From Candida dubliniensis CD36 (Eukaryota; Ascomycota; Pichiomycetes; Serinales; Debaryomycetaceae), in the NCBI RefSeq assembly GCF_000026945.1, contig NC_012861.1:1178001-1242000 (forward strand): 64,000 nucleotides of DNA, read 5' to 3'. The notes under the pieces are model-generated. The model searched no databases. It was not told where the DNA came from and saw nothing but the letters and a program-made list of their open reading frames with translations. The position numbers were made by a program, and so were the translations under genes. Below are positions 40,643-49,810 of this stretch, in pieces. Within the stretch, counting starts at the first letter, position 1. The number at the start of each line of letters is the position of its first letter.

Positions 40643-42739
40643 TTAGTTCGACATAAATTGCATTAGTTTACTATTATTAACGATGCCGTTGGAAACTATA
40701 ATAATCTCTTTTGATTTGCCCTGTTTCTTAAATCTCTCTTGTAAATATTTAAAACAAGTTAACTCACTTCGGGTCACACCTCCAATGATAGCAATTATCA
40801 AATACTTGGATCTATCATCGTTTATGTTATCCAAATTCAAATCAATGGTTTTACCAGCAAACATTGTATTTATGCCCAAGTTATCCCAATTTGGTCGTCT
40901 TTTGAGGTTATTTATTGGTTTATGTTTTAAGAAATCTCGGAAATACAATGATTCAACAAAACGATAAATAAGTGGAACGGTGTTACCTGGTAATGTAAAA
41001 GATGGGTTTGGATATAAATCTAGCAAGTTTGTCAGTTCATTACCGCCTGATTCTTTTAAATTTTGTGACAAGGACTCCTCGTCATCCAACGGATGCAAAC
41101 TCCAAAATTTATTGATCAAGGTATAGTTGTTTCTATAAACATCTCCACTCCCGCTGATCCCCACATTTTTGTCATCTTCAAATTCAGGTTGGTTGCTTTT
41201 TGTGGATTTCTTCTTTTGGCTAGTGAACCCCAAGCTACTGAAAAAGTCTACTGAAGATCCATGAATGACTCGAATCATTTTGAGTTTGATCAATTTTTCC
41301 AACGTAAAAACAGCCTCAAGCCCGTAATTGTCTTGTATTTCTAGAGAGAGCCAATCAATTTCCTTGCTTGAAATCCCATCATTCAAATATCCAATCAATA
41401 AAACTGCCGAAAGAACATACTCAATCGGATAATTGCAATTAACAAACTCTTTAAGTTTGGCAATTTGGGATTTGTAGTCCATCTCAAAAACATCATTTTG
41501 AAATGTAAGAAACTGCTCGTACTCTTTATTTATCTTTTCCATTACTTCCTCTCCGATTATGGTATGCTTCCTCACCAATTCTTGTTGTATGGATAAAGTA
41601 CCAAGGTTGGACACCAATTGTTTTATATCGCTTATATTTGGTTCGGATGTATTTGAATTTTTTTGAGCAGATGACGTTTTGAATTGTTGTTGGATGTACT
41701 TTGCCAATTTGTTTAATCTCAACCCAATTGAAGAGAAATTCAAATGTTTCAAGTCTTGTGTATATAACTTATCATTTGCTAAGCTCTTGCTAATTTCGTT
41801 GCTCAGTAATTGTTCAATGCTGTCAAATCTAATACTAAAAATATCGTCTATTATCCCATGGTAGTTTAATTGATTGAATATGCAAGAAATAAAATCGAGA
41901 TTTCTTTCCAAAACAACCAAGTCGGTGTTGCTGTGAAGTACATCTGAATAAAAATCAATTTCCAAGTTTGTCATGTTCTCGTTCATGAACTCTGGCATTT
42001 TTGAATTCTGCAACTGGTCTATTAAAAGTTTCGAATGATTTCCTTTACCGTAGATGTTTCGTAATTTGAATAAATGTTCGTGCTTACCATTTTGAATCCC
42101 CATGAAAAGCAATTGTGTTAGAGCCTCACTTAGCTGATTAACTTGTTTAAGCGGTTTATTAAAATAATCATCAATTCCATTAAACTTGTTAATTTCAGTA
42201 ACCAAGATTTCGTCGGTGTATATGGGGAAAGTCTTCCAATTATAAATCTTTATTCGAGATGTGACAGATATGGGCTTTTGATATTTCTCCGGAGACAATA
42301 TATTTTCAAAATTGACGATCCCATTGAAAACTTTGTTAATTTGATACGTGAAACTCATATTTAAATCCTTGACAATAATATTAAGTTTCAAACTGTGCAA
42401 ATCAGGATGCGAGTGTATTAACTTGTTCAATATATTGATGTTCTCCAAAGAATTGGTCGGTACAACAACAATCAAACTCGCATATTTGGCTAATACATTT
42501 GACCCAACGCTTACTAGCTCATTATCTAACCACACGATATTCTGAAATTTGCCTAATTCTTTTAGTTTTGTAAAATTTGTTAAGCTGTTTATTAGTGGTG
42601 ATAACACAGCATCTAACACTAGTAAATTATTCGATGAATAGATCTTTGAAATCTGATCAGTTAAATTTTCAAGTGTCACTTCATTGAACCGTTGGAATTG
42701 AGATACCAAATCGATTTCAGTAGCACTGGTGTCTTTCAT
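40643..42739 (-). CDS. VPS33: Sec1/Munc18-family protein Vps33
   Basis: 698 residues from the ATG at 42739; an in-frame TTG lies 18 codons upstream. Vps33 is the SM protein of the HOPS and CORVET tethers and clasps SNAREs for fusion at the vacuole and endosome. The N-terminal domain has NNLLVLDAVLSPLINSLT. The middle has KTFPIYTDEILVTEI, and the C-terminal end has IIAIIGGVTRSELTCFKYL followed by EIIIVSNGIVN, the hallmark GGVT-E of Sec1-type proteins. Length equals yeast Vps33 (691). Its 3' end converges on COX9. Confidence 0.88.
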   Translation of the reverse strand: MKDTSATEIDLVSQFQRFNEVTLENLTDQISKIYSSNNLLVLDAVLSPLINSLTNFTKLKELGKFQNIVWLDNELVSVGSNVLAKYASLIVVVPTNSLENINILNKLIHSHPDLHSLKLNIIVKDLNMSFTYQINKVFNGIVNFENILSPEKYQKPISVTSRIKIYNWKTFPIYTDEILVTEINKFNGIDDYFNKPLKQVNQLSEALTQLLFMGIQNGKHEHLFKLRNIYGKGNHSKLLIDQLQNSKMPEFMNENMTNLEIDFYSDVLHSNTDLVVLERNLDFISCIFNQLNYHGIIDDIFSIRFDSIEQLLSNEISKSLANDKLYTQDLKHLNFSSIGLRLNKLAKYIQQQFKTSSAQKNSNTSEPNISDIKQLVSNLGTLSIQQELVRKHTIIGEEVMEKINKEYEQFLTFQNDVFEMDYKSQIAKLKEFVNCNYPIEYVLSAVLLIGYLNDGISSKEIDWLSLEIQDNYGLEAVFTLEKLIKLKMIRVIHGSSVDFFSSLGFTSQKKKSTKSNQPEFEDDKNVGISGSGDVYRNNYTLINKFWSLHPLDDEESLSQNLKESGGNELTNLLDLYPNPSFTLPGNTVPLIYRFVESLYFRDFLKHKPINNLKRRPNWDNLGINTMFAGKTIDLNLDNINDDRSKYLIIAIIGGVTRSELTCFKYLQERFKKQGKSKEIIIVSNGIVNNSKLMQFMSN

Positions 42740-43010
42740 GTTCCTTATAATTGAAGAGTTTACTTCCAGAACAAAAGTTAGACAACCACTCAAAAAAAAA
42801 AAAAAAAAAAATAAAATAAAACACCGTTTTTACTTCGTGACAGCATTTTTGTTCTCTGACTCTCATTTTTTTTCTGCCACGGTTTACTAGAAACCATGTA
42901 ATATACGATACAAATGTAGACATTTATCAATTGCTAAATAAACTACCATAGTATTAAGAAAAATGATATTTATAACCATATATATATATATATAATGATA
43001 TGTCGGCATT

Positions 43011-44069
43011 TTACAATTTTGCTTTCTCTAAGAATTCTCCATTCTCAAATCTCACCAAACCTTGTTGGAAAAATGATGCCACTTGGACACCCTTGTTGTT
43101 GTAGATTTCTCCTTCAAAATCCACTTTGTCGTTAGCATATCTGGTACATTTGTAACTGAACTCCATCCATTTTGTGACATCAAAGTCATCATCATGGAAG
43201 TATATCACATGATCTAATGAAATCCCTGAATAATCATTTGAATGGATTTTTGGGTCAACATCTTTAACCCTTAAAAGTCTAAGTAATGTGCCTAAATACA
43301 ACCCATCAGTTACATTAGCCAATCCCACAAATTGAAAATCTTTATTAAGATTGGTCAAAGGTTGATTATAGCCCTGTTCGTTTTCAATTCCCCATTTAGC
43401 CAACGCCGTCAATCTGCGCTCTGCTGTAGGTAAACTGTTCTCTTGCAAGGATTCCGACAATTTGACAAATTCAGGAGGGAACTTGTAATATAACAACAAA
43501 GTTGATTCCATAGCTGAAACTGGCAACTGATCTATGTCGTATTTCTTAAGCAGATTGCTTGGTGGGGTTTGGAAGCCAAATGGTTTTGGTGGACCAGGTT
43601 CCTCGTCATCCTCGTCTATATCTTCTTCGACGTCTCCATCTTTTCCCCTTTGTTGTATTTTTGCATAATATTCTTCGTGCTTCTGTAAAGCTTCTTTATA
43701 GGAATTCTTTTTTGTCAAAGATATATTTGCCATATACACCACAACGCCTTCCTGGATCCCCTTAACAGCTCTGTTGCTAAATGATTTCCCATTCGAAATT
43801 ATTTCAACTTCCCATTCAACTGGAATCTCCACACTAGCAGCACGGATAAAATACGAATGTAATGAGTGAGGCGAAAAGCCTTCAGGACAAGATCTAATGG
43901 CAACTAATAATGCCTGGCCTGCTAAATTACCACCAAAAGCACCTCTTGACTGGGGTGAGGGTTTGATCAAAGGTTTGACACCAACATATTTATTGTCTGA
44001 TATTTTGGTGACCCCAAATTCTTTTTGTACGTCGACTGTCTCTCCAAACTTATAGTTGTACTCAAACAT
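43011..44069 (-). CDS. Acyl-CoA thioesterase, TesB-like (array copy 1), PTS1
   Basis: 352 residues, double hot-dog TesB/ACOT8 family. It hydrolyses fatty acyl-CoA to free acid and CoA, in peroxisomes. The N-terminal hot-dog has RGAFGGNLAGQALLVAIRS and HSYFIRA. The C-terminal one has SLDHVIYFHDDDFDVTKW. The triad expected from E. coli TesB is complete: Asp286, Thr309, Gln335. The C-terminus AKL is a type 1 peroxisomal signal. An insertion of about 30 residues, rich in Asp and Glu (about 140-160), sits between the two hot-dogs and is absent from copies 2-4. It is the most downstream member of five tandem minus-strand copies. A CGG-N6-CCG palindrome lies about 200 bases before its ATG. Confidence 0.9.
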   Translation of the reverse strand: MFEYNYKFGETVDVQKEFGVTKISDNKYVGVKPLIKPSPQSRGAFGGNLAGQALLVAIRSCPEGFSPHSLHSYFIRAASVEIPVEWEVEIISNGKSFSNRAVKGIQEGVVVYMANISLTKKNSYKEALQKHEEYYAKIQQRGKDGDVEEDIDEDDEEPGPPKPFGFQTPPSNLLKKYDIDQLPVSAMESTLLLYYKFPPEFVKLSESLQENSLPTAERRLTALAKWGIENEQGYNQPLTNLNKDFQFVGLANVTDGLYLGTLLRLLRVKDVDPKIHSNDYSGISLDHVIYFHDDDFDVTKWMEFSYKCTRYANDKVDFEGEIYNNKGVQVASFFQQGLVRFENGEFLEKAKL

Positions 44070-44492
44070 TCTTAATAAGGGAAAACTGAATTAAACTTTT
44101 TCAAGGTGAAAATTACATAAAGTCAAAGGGAAAAGAAATCAGAACTTATACTATCCTGTATTTATACCTTGTGAAACAAAAAAGCAAATGTGAGAGAGTA
44201 AAAAGTGAGCCGAAAAAAAAAAAAAAACCGACAAGATCTTTGGTTGTGGGGAAATCTATTTCGTTAACTCCGGATATATCCGTTTCCAATCCTTCGTTTA
44301 CACTTACATGTCAAGTTTTTGGTAGCACCAACAACACATCAATTTGCAACAAAAACTGACTTTATCGTTTCTATAGGGAGCCTAAATTGTATTTTTCTCT
44401 TTTTATTTTTTTATTTTTTTTTTTTCAAATAAATATATATATATATATATAATTATTATACAACCAAAAGTAGAAAAAAAAAATAAATAAAC
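44070..44492. other. Intergenic between thioesterase copies 1 and 2
   Basis: 423 bases. It has an A run at 44214-44227, the palindrome at 44271-44282, a T run and an (AT)n repeat at about 44432-44450. No gene: the short plus-strand frame here is not convincing. Confidence 0.5.
44271..44282. promoter_or_regulatory. Palindrome CGGATATATCCG upstream of thioesterase copy 1
   Basis: A perfect 12-base inverted repeat of CGG/CCG triplets separated by six bases, the layout bound by Zn2Cys6 dimers such as Ppr1. It is about 200 bases upstream of the copy 1 ATG. The regulator is unknown. Confidence 0.35.
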
Positions 44493-45389
44493 TTAGAATT
44501 TTGGTTTGTTTTTGCTAACAAAGAGACGTTCTTGGGAGATACTAGCAACGTGGATACCCTTGTCATTATAAATCTTACCAACAATCATAACCCTATCATG
44601 GCTCCATCTGGTTACTTCAACCAAATAAGTAGACCACTTTGTGGCGTCGAAATCATTATCATGAAAATATATGGAATGATCTAAGGACACATTAAAGGAA
44701 ACATCGACCTCTACGCCCATACTTTTGAAAACTTCTTCAAGCCTCACAAAATCAGATATTGTTGCCAAGGCAACATATTGGTATTCGGTGGATAATCCAA
44801 CAATAGTTTCTTTGCTTTCAGCTCCAAATCTCAGCAAAAAGGCATAGATATCCCTAGAAAGATTTATTGGGAAAGTTCTCACGGTGAAATGAGCATTTGC
44901 ATTTTCCAAAAATAAAGGACACTTTGTAATACTATTTCTGAGATCATGATATTCAGAATCGACTTCTTTTTGATATATCAATGGAGTGGTGCTTGTTTTT
45001 TTAGCGATATCTTTAGCTGAATTCTTGCTTGTCAAAGAAACGTTGGCAGTAAACACAACCTTACCATTCTGGAATCCACGTATCGCTCTATTTGCAAATG
45101 TTCTACCGTTGGAAATTTCATCCACTTCCCATTCAATAGGAGTCCTATCATCGCCAGCTCTAACAAAATAGGAGTGTATGGTATGTGGTTGAAACCCGTG
45201 GGGCGCTGATCTGATAGCAACTAGTAACGATTGTGCTACAAAATTACCTCCAAAGACACCTCGGTGTAATGAAGACTGCTTTTGCAATGGTTTTATCCCT
45301 CGATATTTATAGGTTTCTATTTGCTTGACGTCAAACACAGATGCAATGTCAACATATGGTAGCTGGTGGGTGGTTGTAAGATCAGTCAT
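44493..45389 (-). CDS. Acyl-CoA thioesterase, TesB-like (array copy 2), ends PKF
   Basis: 298 residues, TesB/ACOT8 family. It has HRGVFGGNFVAQSLLVAIRS and HSYFVRAGDD in the first hot-dog and SLDHSIYFHDNDFDATKW in the second. The triad is present: Asp237, Thr260, Gln286. It lacks the acidic insertion of copy 1 and is shorter between the hot-dogs than copies 1 and 4. The C-terminus is KPKF, not AKL. S. cerevisiae Tes1 is known to end in AKF, so PKF may be a decayed or weak PTS1; localisation is open. It is in tandem with the other copies on the minus strand. Confidence 0.88.
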   Translation of the reverse strand: MTDLTTTHQLPYVDIASVFDVKQIETYKYRGIKPLQKQSSLHRGVFGGNFVAQSLLVAIRSAPHGFQPHTIHSYFVRAGDDRTPIEWEVDEISNGRTFANRAIRGFQNGKVVFTANVSLTSKNSAKDIAKKTSTTPLIYQKEVDSEYHDLRNSITKCPLFLENANAHFTVRTFPINLSRDIYAFLLRFGAESKETIVGLSTEYQYVALATISDFVRLEEVFKSMGVEVDVSFNVSLDHSIYFHDNDFDATKWSTYLVEVTRWSHDRVMIVGKIYNDKGIHVASISQERLFVSKNKPKF

Positions 45390-46113
45390 AATAACAGAAT
45401 ATATCGATTAGTAGAGTCGGGACTTTATGACACAGTTATAGATTTTCCCAGAAAAAATATGGAAGAATTGACAATATGCATAAAATAGGAAGAGGTGTTT
45501 CGGTATGTTATTTATATGGTTTTGACTTGATATTTCGTAAATGCTTTTTTTATTACTTTTTTTTTTTTATTTTTTTTCATCTCCTTAAAGCTGTCAATAC
45601 TGTACGTGCTTCACTATCATTATCAGTTTACATACATTTACCGCGGTTAATGCTCTTACATGTGAAAGAAAACTGGAAACCATTGTTTATCTTTAAAATT
45701 CAAGTTATTGTCAGCCAAGTTTAATTTTTGCCTTTCCTATCTTTAGCAAGTGATTTGGCATAAATTATCTCGTCTTAGCTTAACTTGGCATAACTCCGGG
45801 CTTTTAGATACAGCATGTACCTGTAGTTTAGTTCTATTCTTTTCTTTTTATCTTTTTACGTTGCTTTGTTATTATAGTTGCAAATACAAAATACGATTGA
45901 TAAAAAAAAAAGAATCTACAAGCTAAGCCTTGAAAATACTAATTTTAAGGACAAAGTATAGATTTCCCATTTGTTTACTATTTGTATAACTCAGAAACAT
46001 CTGGCATCAAAGCCTCACTTAAAACCTTTCACTGGTCTATTGATTTTTCTAATATCAGAACCGTTCACCCGCTTGCTTGTGAATAACACCAATGCATAAA
46101 ATCATAACCATAT
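45390..46113. other. Intergenic between thioesterase copies 2 and 3
   Basis: 724 bases with T runs near 45560-45580, a CCGCGG near 45648 and an A run at 45902-45911. No gene was seen. Confidence 0.5.
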
Positions 46114-47010
46114 CTACAATTTGGCACCCCCGGTAATCCATAATCTTTCTTGAACAATAGAAGCAATATGCAGTCCATTATTTGAGTAAATTTCAGCTTT
46201 GATTAATGCTCTATCATTACAAATTCTAGAAACTTTCATAAACGTTGTGCACCATTTTGTTACATCAAAATCGTCATCGTGGAAATAAACACTGTGATCC
46301 AAAGATGCATTAAATTGTGGCTTGCCTTGGTATCCTAAATGCTTCAAAAAGACACTAACATCAAGTATATCTGATAGTATAGCCAACCCAACAAACTGAT
46401 AATCCTTATTAGCATGCAACATATCCCAGCTATTTTGATTGTTATTGCCCCATTTAAGTGAATATGATATTTTATCAGAATCCAATTGTTCTGGAAATTG
46501 TCTATAATCAATTAAAACTGAGTCATTTGGAATAATCGGTAAGGAAACATTATTATAAGCTTCAAAAGTTTTACCTATGGGAGTTTCGAACAGAATGGGT
46601 GGTTTATTTTCAGCTGACTTAGTTTTGGAAATAGAGTTTTTCTTGGTCAAAGACACCTCTGCGGTGAAAACAATATTGCCAAACTGAATTGCTTGCAACA
46701 ATCGATTAGCAAAAGTCCTACCAGTAGACACTTCTTCTACTTTCCAAGTCACGGGCTCATCATCACGACCAGCTTTGACGAAATATGAATGGAAGGAATG
46801 AGGTTTGAACTCTGGTGGTGAAGATTTCATAGCAACTAAAACGGCCTGGCCACAAAAATTGCCTCCATAAACTCCCCTTGATCGTCTGTCAGGTTTGGTT
46901 AATGGTCTGTTCCCGCGATAAGTATTGTGCCCTATCTTTGTAACTCCGTAAACTTCATCTAAATTGATTAGCTCAACGTGGCTATTGTTTGCTTGATATT
47001 CTTCTCTCAT
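46114..47010 (-). CDS. Acyl-CoA thioesterase, TesB-like (array copy 3), PTS1
   Basis: 298 residues from the ATG at 47010; an in-frame TTG lies three codons upstream. TesB/ACOT8 family. The first hot-dog has RRSRGVYGGNFCGQAVLVAMK and the second SLDHSVYFHDDDFDVTKW. Triad residues by alignment are Asp238, Ser261 (Ser in place of Thr) and Gln287. The C-terminus GAKL is a PTS1. The linker between the halves is short, without the acidic insertion. A CCGAGG lies about 240 bases upstream (47249-47254). Tandem with copies 2 and 4. Confidence 0.9.
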   Translation of the reverse strand: MREEYQANNSHVELINLDEVYGVTKIGHNTYRGNRPLTKPDRRSRGVYGGNFCGQAVLVAMKSSPPEFKPHSFHSYFVKAGRDDEPVTWKVEEVSTGRTFANRLLQAIQFGNIVFTAEVSLTKKNSISKTKSAENKPPILFETPIGKTFEAYNNVSLPIIPNDSVLIDYRQFPEQLDSDKISYSLKWGNNNQNSWDMLHANKDYQFVGLAILSDILDVSVFLKHLGYQGKPQFNASLDHSVYFHDDDFDVTKWCTTFMKVSRICNDRALIKAEIYSNNGLHIASIVQERLWITGGAKL

Positions 47011-47510
47011 GTGATGCAAATATGAATAAGTATAATTTAATTGGAAGAAAAAAAAGTGGGCACTTTAACACTTTGATTATTAAGTTTAACTTTTATTTGA
47101 TTAAATGGTTCGATTCTCATCGTTTTATATACATTGTACACAATAAAGAAAAGTCTTAGCACTGGAGCAAGACGGAAAAAAAAAAAAAAACCAACAATGT
47201 ATTCTCTCTTATCAATGGTGCGGAAATCAAAAAGAGAGAAATAAAGATCCGAGGAACTACGTCCCGACCGTTGCATGGTGTAACAACAACACGACGACCG
47301 ACCTACAACAATTCGTTTCTTTTTTTTTTTTTTTTTTTTTCCTCATCGTGAATATACAACGGATATCCAAAAAAAAAAAAATTCGTATCTAATCGCAAAA
47401 TAGAATAAAATAGAATAAATAAATAAATAAATAAATCAATAACTAATAGATACAAAACATAAATAAGGGTAGCATCTTCCCAAAAATCTTCTGTTTTCTT
47501 CTAAATAATT
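47011..47510. other. Intergenic between thioesterase copies 3 and 4
   Basis: 500 bases. It has A and T runs (47175-47190, 47320-47340, 47370-47381), CCGAGG at 47249-47254, CGGATATCC at 47360-47368 and an (ATAA)n repeat near 47415-47437. A B-box-like GGTTCGATTC at 47105 is not part of a tRNA. Confidence 0.5.
47249..47254. promoter_or_regulatory. CCGAGG (CCTCGG) element upstream of thioesterase copy 3
   Basis: CCTCGG is the reported core site of the cutinase-type Zn2Cys6 regulators (Ctf1/FarA/FarB) that control fatty-acid use in fungi. It lies about 240 bases upstream of a peroxisomal thioesterase. One hexamer alone is weak evidence. Confidence 0.3.
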
Positions 47511-48491
47511 CTATAACTTAGCACCTTCCTCAAGACCATTAAGCATTACTAATCCTTCCTGAACAATAGTAGCCACATGAACACCTTTGTCATTATATAC
47601 TTCACCTTGACACAATGCACGATTGTGACTAAATCTCGTCACTTTGAATGTGAAGGACATCCACTTGGTCACATCAAAATCATCATCATGAAAGTATATT
47701 GTGTGATCTAATGAAACTGAAAAATAATGTATGAATTGACTATGGTCCGCATCCTCAATCCTCAAAATTCTCAACAACCTTGTCAAGTACACTGTGTCTG
47801 TTAATGAAGCCATACCAACAAACTGGTATTTGGAATTCAAGTTTGCCAAAGGCTGGTGGAAATCACCCTCATTTTCAATACCCCATTTAAAATACCAGCT
47901 TAATTGTCTCTCTGCTGGTGATATCTTATCTTCTTCTCTGGTATCTTCCAATGACACCACTTCGGGGAAAAACTTATGATATGCCAAAAGTCTGGAATTG
48001 ACATCCGCCACTGGCAAGTCTTCGAGTTTATGCTTATTAAACCATTCATGCTTTGGTGTTTGAAATTCAAATGGCTTCACCCCGGTTTCTTCTAAAGCCT
48101 TTTTAGCAGAAATCTTTTTCGTCAAAGACACACTGGCGGTGTAAACAATATCTCCGTATTGGTAGGCTTTGATTGAGCGGTTGGCATAATTTCTACCATT
48201 TGAAATCTCTTCAACGGTCCATTCCAAAGGTACCAAGTCGTCAACAGCTTTCACAAAATACGAATGAAACAGGTGTGGCTTGAACTCCTTGGGAACTGAC
48301 TCTATTGCCACCACTATGGCTTGTCCAGCTAAAAATCCACCAAATGCACCTCTGGACCGTTTATCTGGTTTTGCTATTGGTTTTTTCCCTTTGTATAAAT
48401 TAGGTCCAATTTTTTCAACCCCAAATTCTTCTTCTAAATCAACAGGTTTATCAGCTGGGAACAATTTATCTCGAGTAACAGTTTGAATCAT
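47511..48491 (-). CDS. Acyl-CoA thioesterase, TesB-like (array copy 4), PTS1
   Basis: 326 residues, TesB/ACOT8 family. It has RRSRGAFGGFLAGQAIVV-type (about 44-61) and HSYFVKA in the first hot-dog, and SLDHTIYFHDDDFDVTKW and ATIVQEGL in the second. Triad: Asp262, Thr285, Gln311, complete. The C-terminus EEGAKL ends in a PTS1. It is close to copy 1 in the linker (EWFNKHKLEDLPVADVNSRL) but without the acidic insertion. The start is the only Met before the conserved part. A CGGATAT sits about 225 bases upstream. It is tandem with copy 3. Confidence 0.9.
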   Translation of the reverse strand: MIQTVTRDKLFPADKPVDLEEEFGVEKIGPNLYKGKKPIAKPDKRSRGAFGGFLAGQAIVVAIESVPKEFKPHLFHSYFVKAVDDLVPLEWTVEEISNGRNYANRSIKAYQYGDIVYTASVSLTKKISAKKALEETGVKPFEFQTPKHEWFNKHKLEDLPVADVNSRLLAYHKFFPEVVSLEDTREEDKISPAERQLSWYFKWGIENEGDFHQPLANLNSKYQFVGMASLTDTVYLTRLLRILRIEDADHSQFIHYFSVSLDHTIYFHDDDFDVTKWMSFTFKVTRFSHNRALCQGEVYNDKGVHVATIVQEGLVMLNGLEEGAKL

Positions 48492-49810
48492 AGTGTAACA
48501 AGTTTTCCAAATCTAAACTGGATTAAGTTTTAATCGGATTGAAAAAAAAAAAAAAGCAGCGTCAAACTAAAACTGAAAAAAAAAAAAAAAAAGAAAAAAA
48601 GAATTGATTATGTAGACAGCCTTGGAGATATTTATAATGGGGAAGAGTTAACTGTAACAAAAAAAAAAGTAATCGGTAATAGCAATAACAACAGTTGTGG
48701 ATAAATGTTTGTTGCGCGGATATGTTTTTTCTTCTCTTTTGACTTTGAAGCGAGGCTCAAGATGGGCGTGTGCACACAGTTCTCCATGTGAAATTTGTGA
48801 ATGATTGCAAATTAATGATTAGAAATCTCCATTATTCACTAACAACTATAAGCAATAAGACTGACAGAAAATAATAGATTATTTGGGTACCACAAGAATT
48901 TGTTGTTGAATGTAACCTCTATTTTGTTTCATTCAGAAATAGTCACGGTCGTCACAACTCAATATTCATTGTAGTTTCAACTTTTCTGTTCTTTAAATTG
49001 CAACTACAAGATGACCTTCATTATGATCTAGCAAGATAAGCGCTGACTCCAAAGCGAGCAATTATGAATGTTGCATTTTGCTTGAAAACTGGTATGAATA
49101 CGAGGTTTCAGAGTATAAGATTATGAATGCAGGGAATACAGGGGTTGACTTCCAATTTTTAAAGTGTAGATATACCCGAGATGTGGAGCAAAAATTAAAA
49201 TCAAATAATGTTCTGTTTAATTCATCTAGCAACTGTAAATATAGATTAGACACATATTCCAATACAAAACATTAATAACACATAACTTTTTGAATTGAAA
49301 TTTTTACTTGTTACGAGGATTTTGAATAACAGAAAGAAAGCACAACACTTTACACATATTTATACTTTTATTCGTATGACCTTTACATCCCGTAAGTCAT
49401 ATCGAAACTGCACTGAAAACTTTTGACAACCCCTCATTCAATTTAATGTTACAGCACGGAACTGTAAAGTTTATTTTGGAAGAGTTTATGGCTAGTAATG
49501 GTATTAGTGGTGATTATCTCCGGCGGGTTCGCTATCTCCGTTGAAAAACATAATCTCCATACACACAATTTATCCTATATCTTTATTAACTTAGAACACT
49601 AAAGTTTAATATTATAGACTTGTTTCCAAGGAGTGTCAGTTCATGCATGGAAAGATAAGAAAGTACTTTGCCACCTTCGTTGATGCTGGTGATCATCTAC
49701 AAATATTTGGTTTTAACTTCTTGCAATTGGAATTTAGTTTGTCATGAAAATTCTAATTACATTTGCTTCAAGGTAAAAAAAAGAACAACCAAAAGTTCGT
49801 ATACCTAGCT
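48492..49810. other. 1.3 kb intergenic between thioesterase copies 4 and 5
   Basis: Holds A runs at 48541-48555 and 48577-48592, a GTGTGCACAC palindrome at 48768-48777 and a CGGATAT at about 48718. Only short chance frames occur. No lost sixth copy was recognised. Confidence 0.5.

Noticed and set aside
47104..47120. B-box-like GGTTCGATTC upstream of thioesterase copy 3
   Set aside because: The flanking bases do not form a T stem and there is no proper A box at the right distance.
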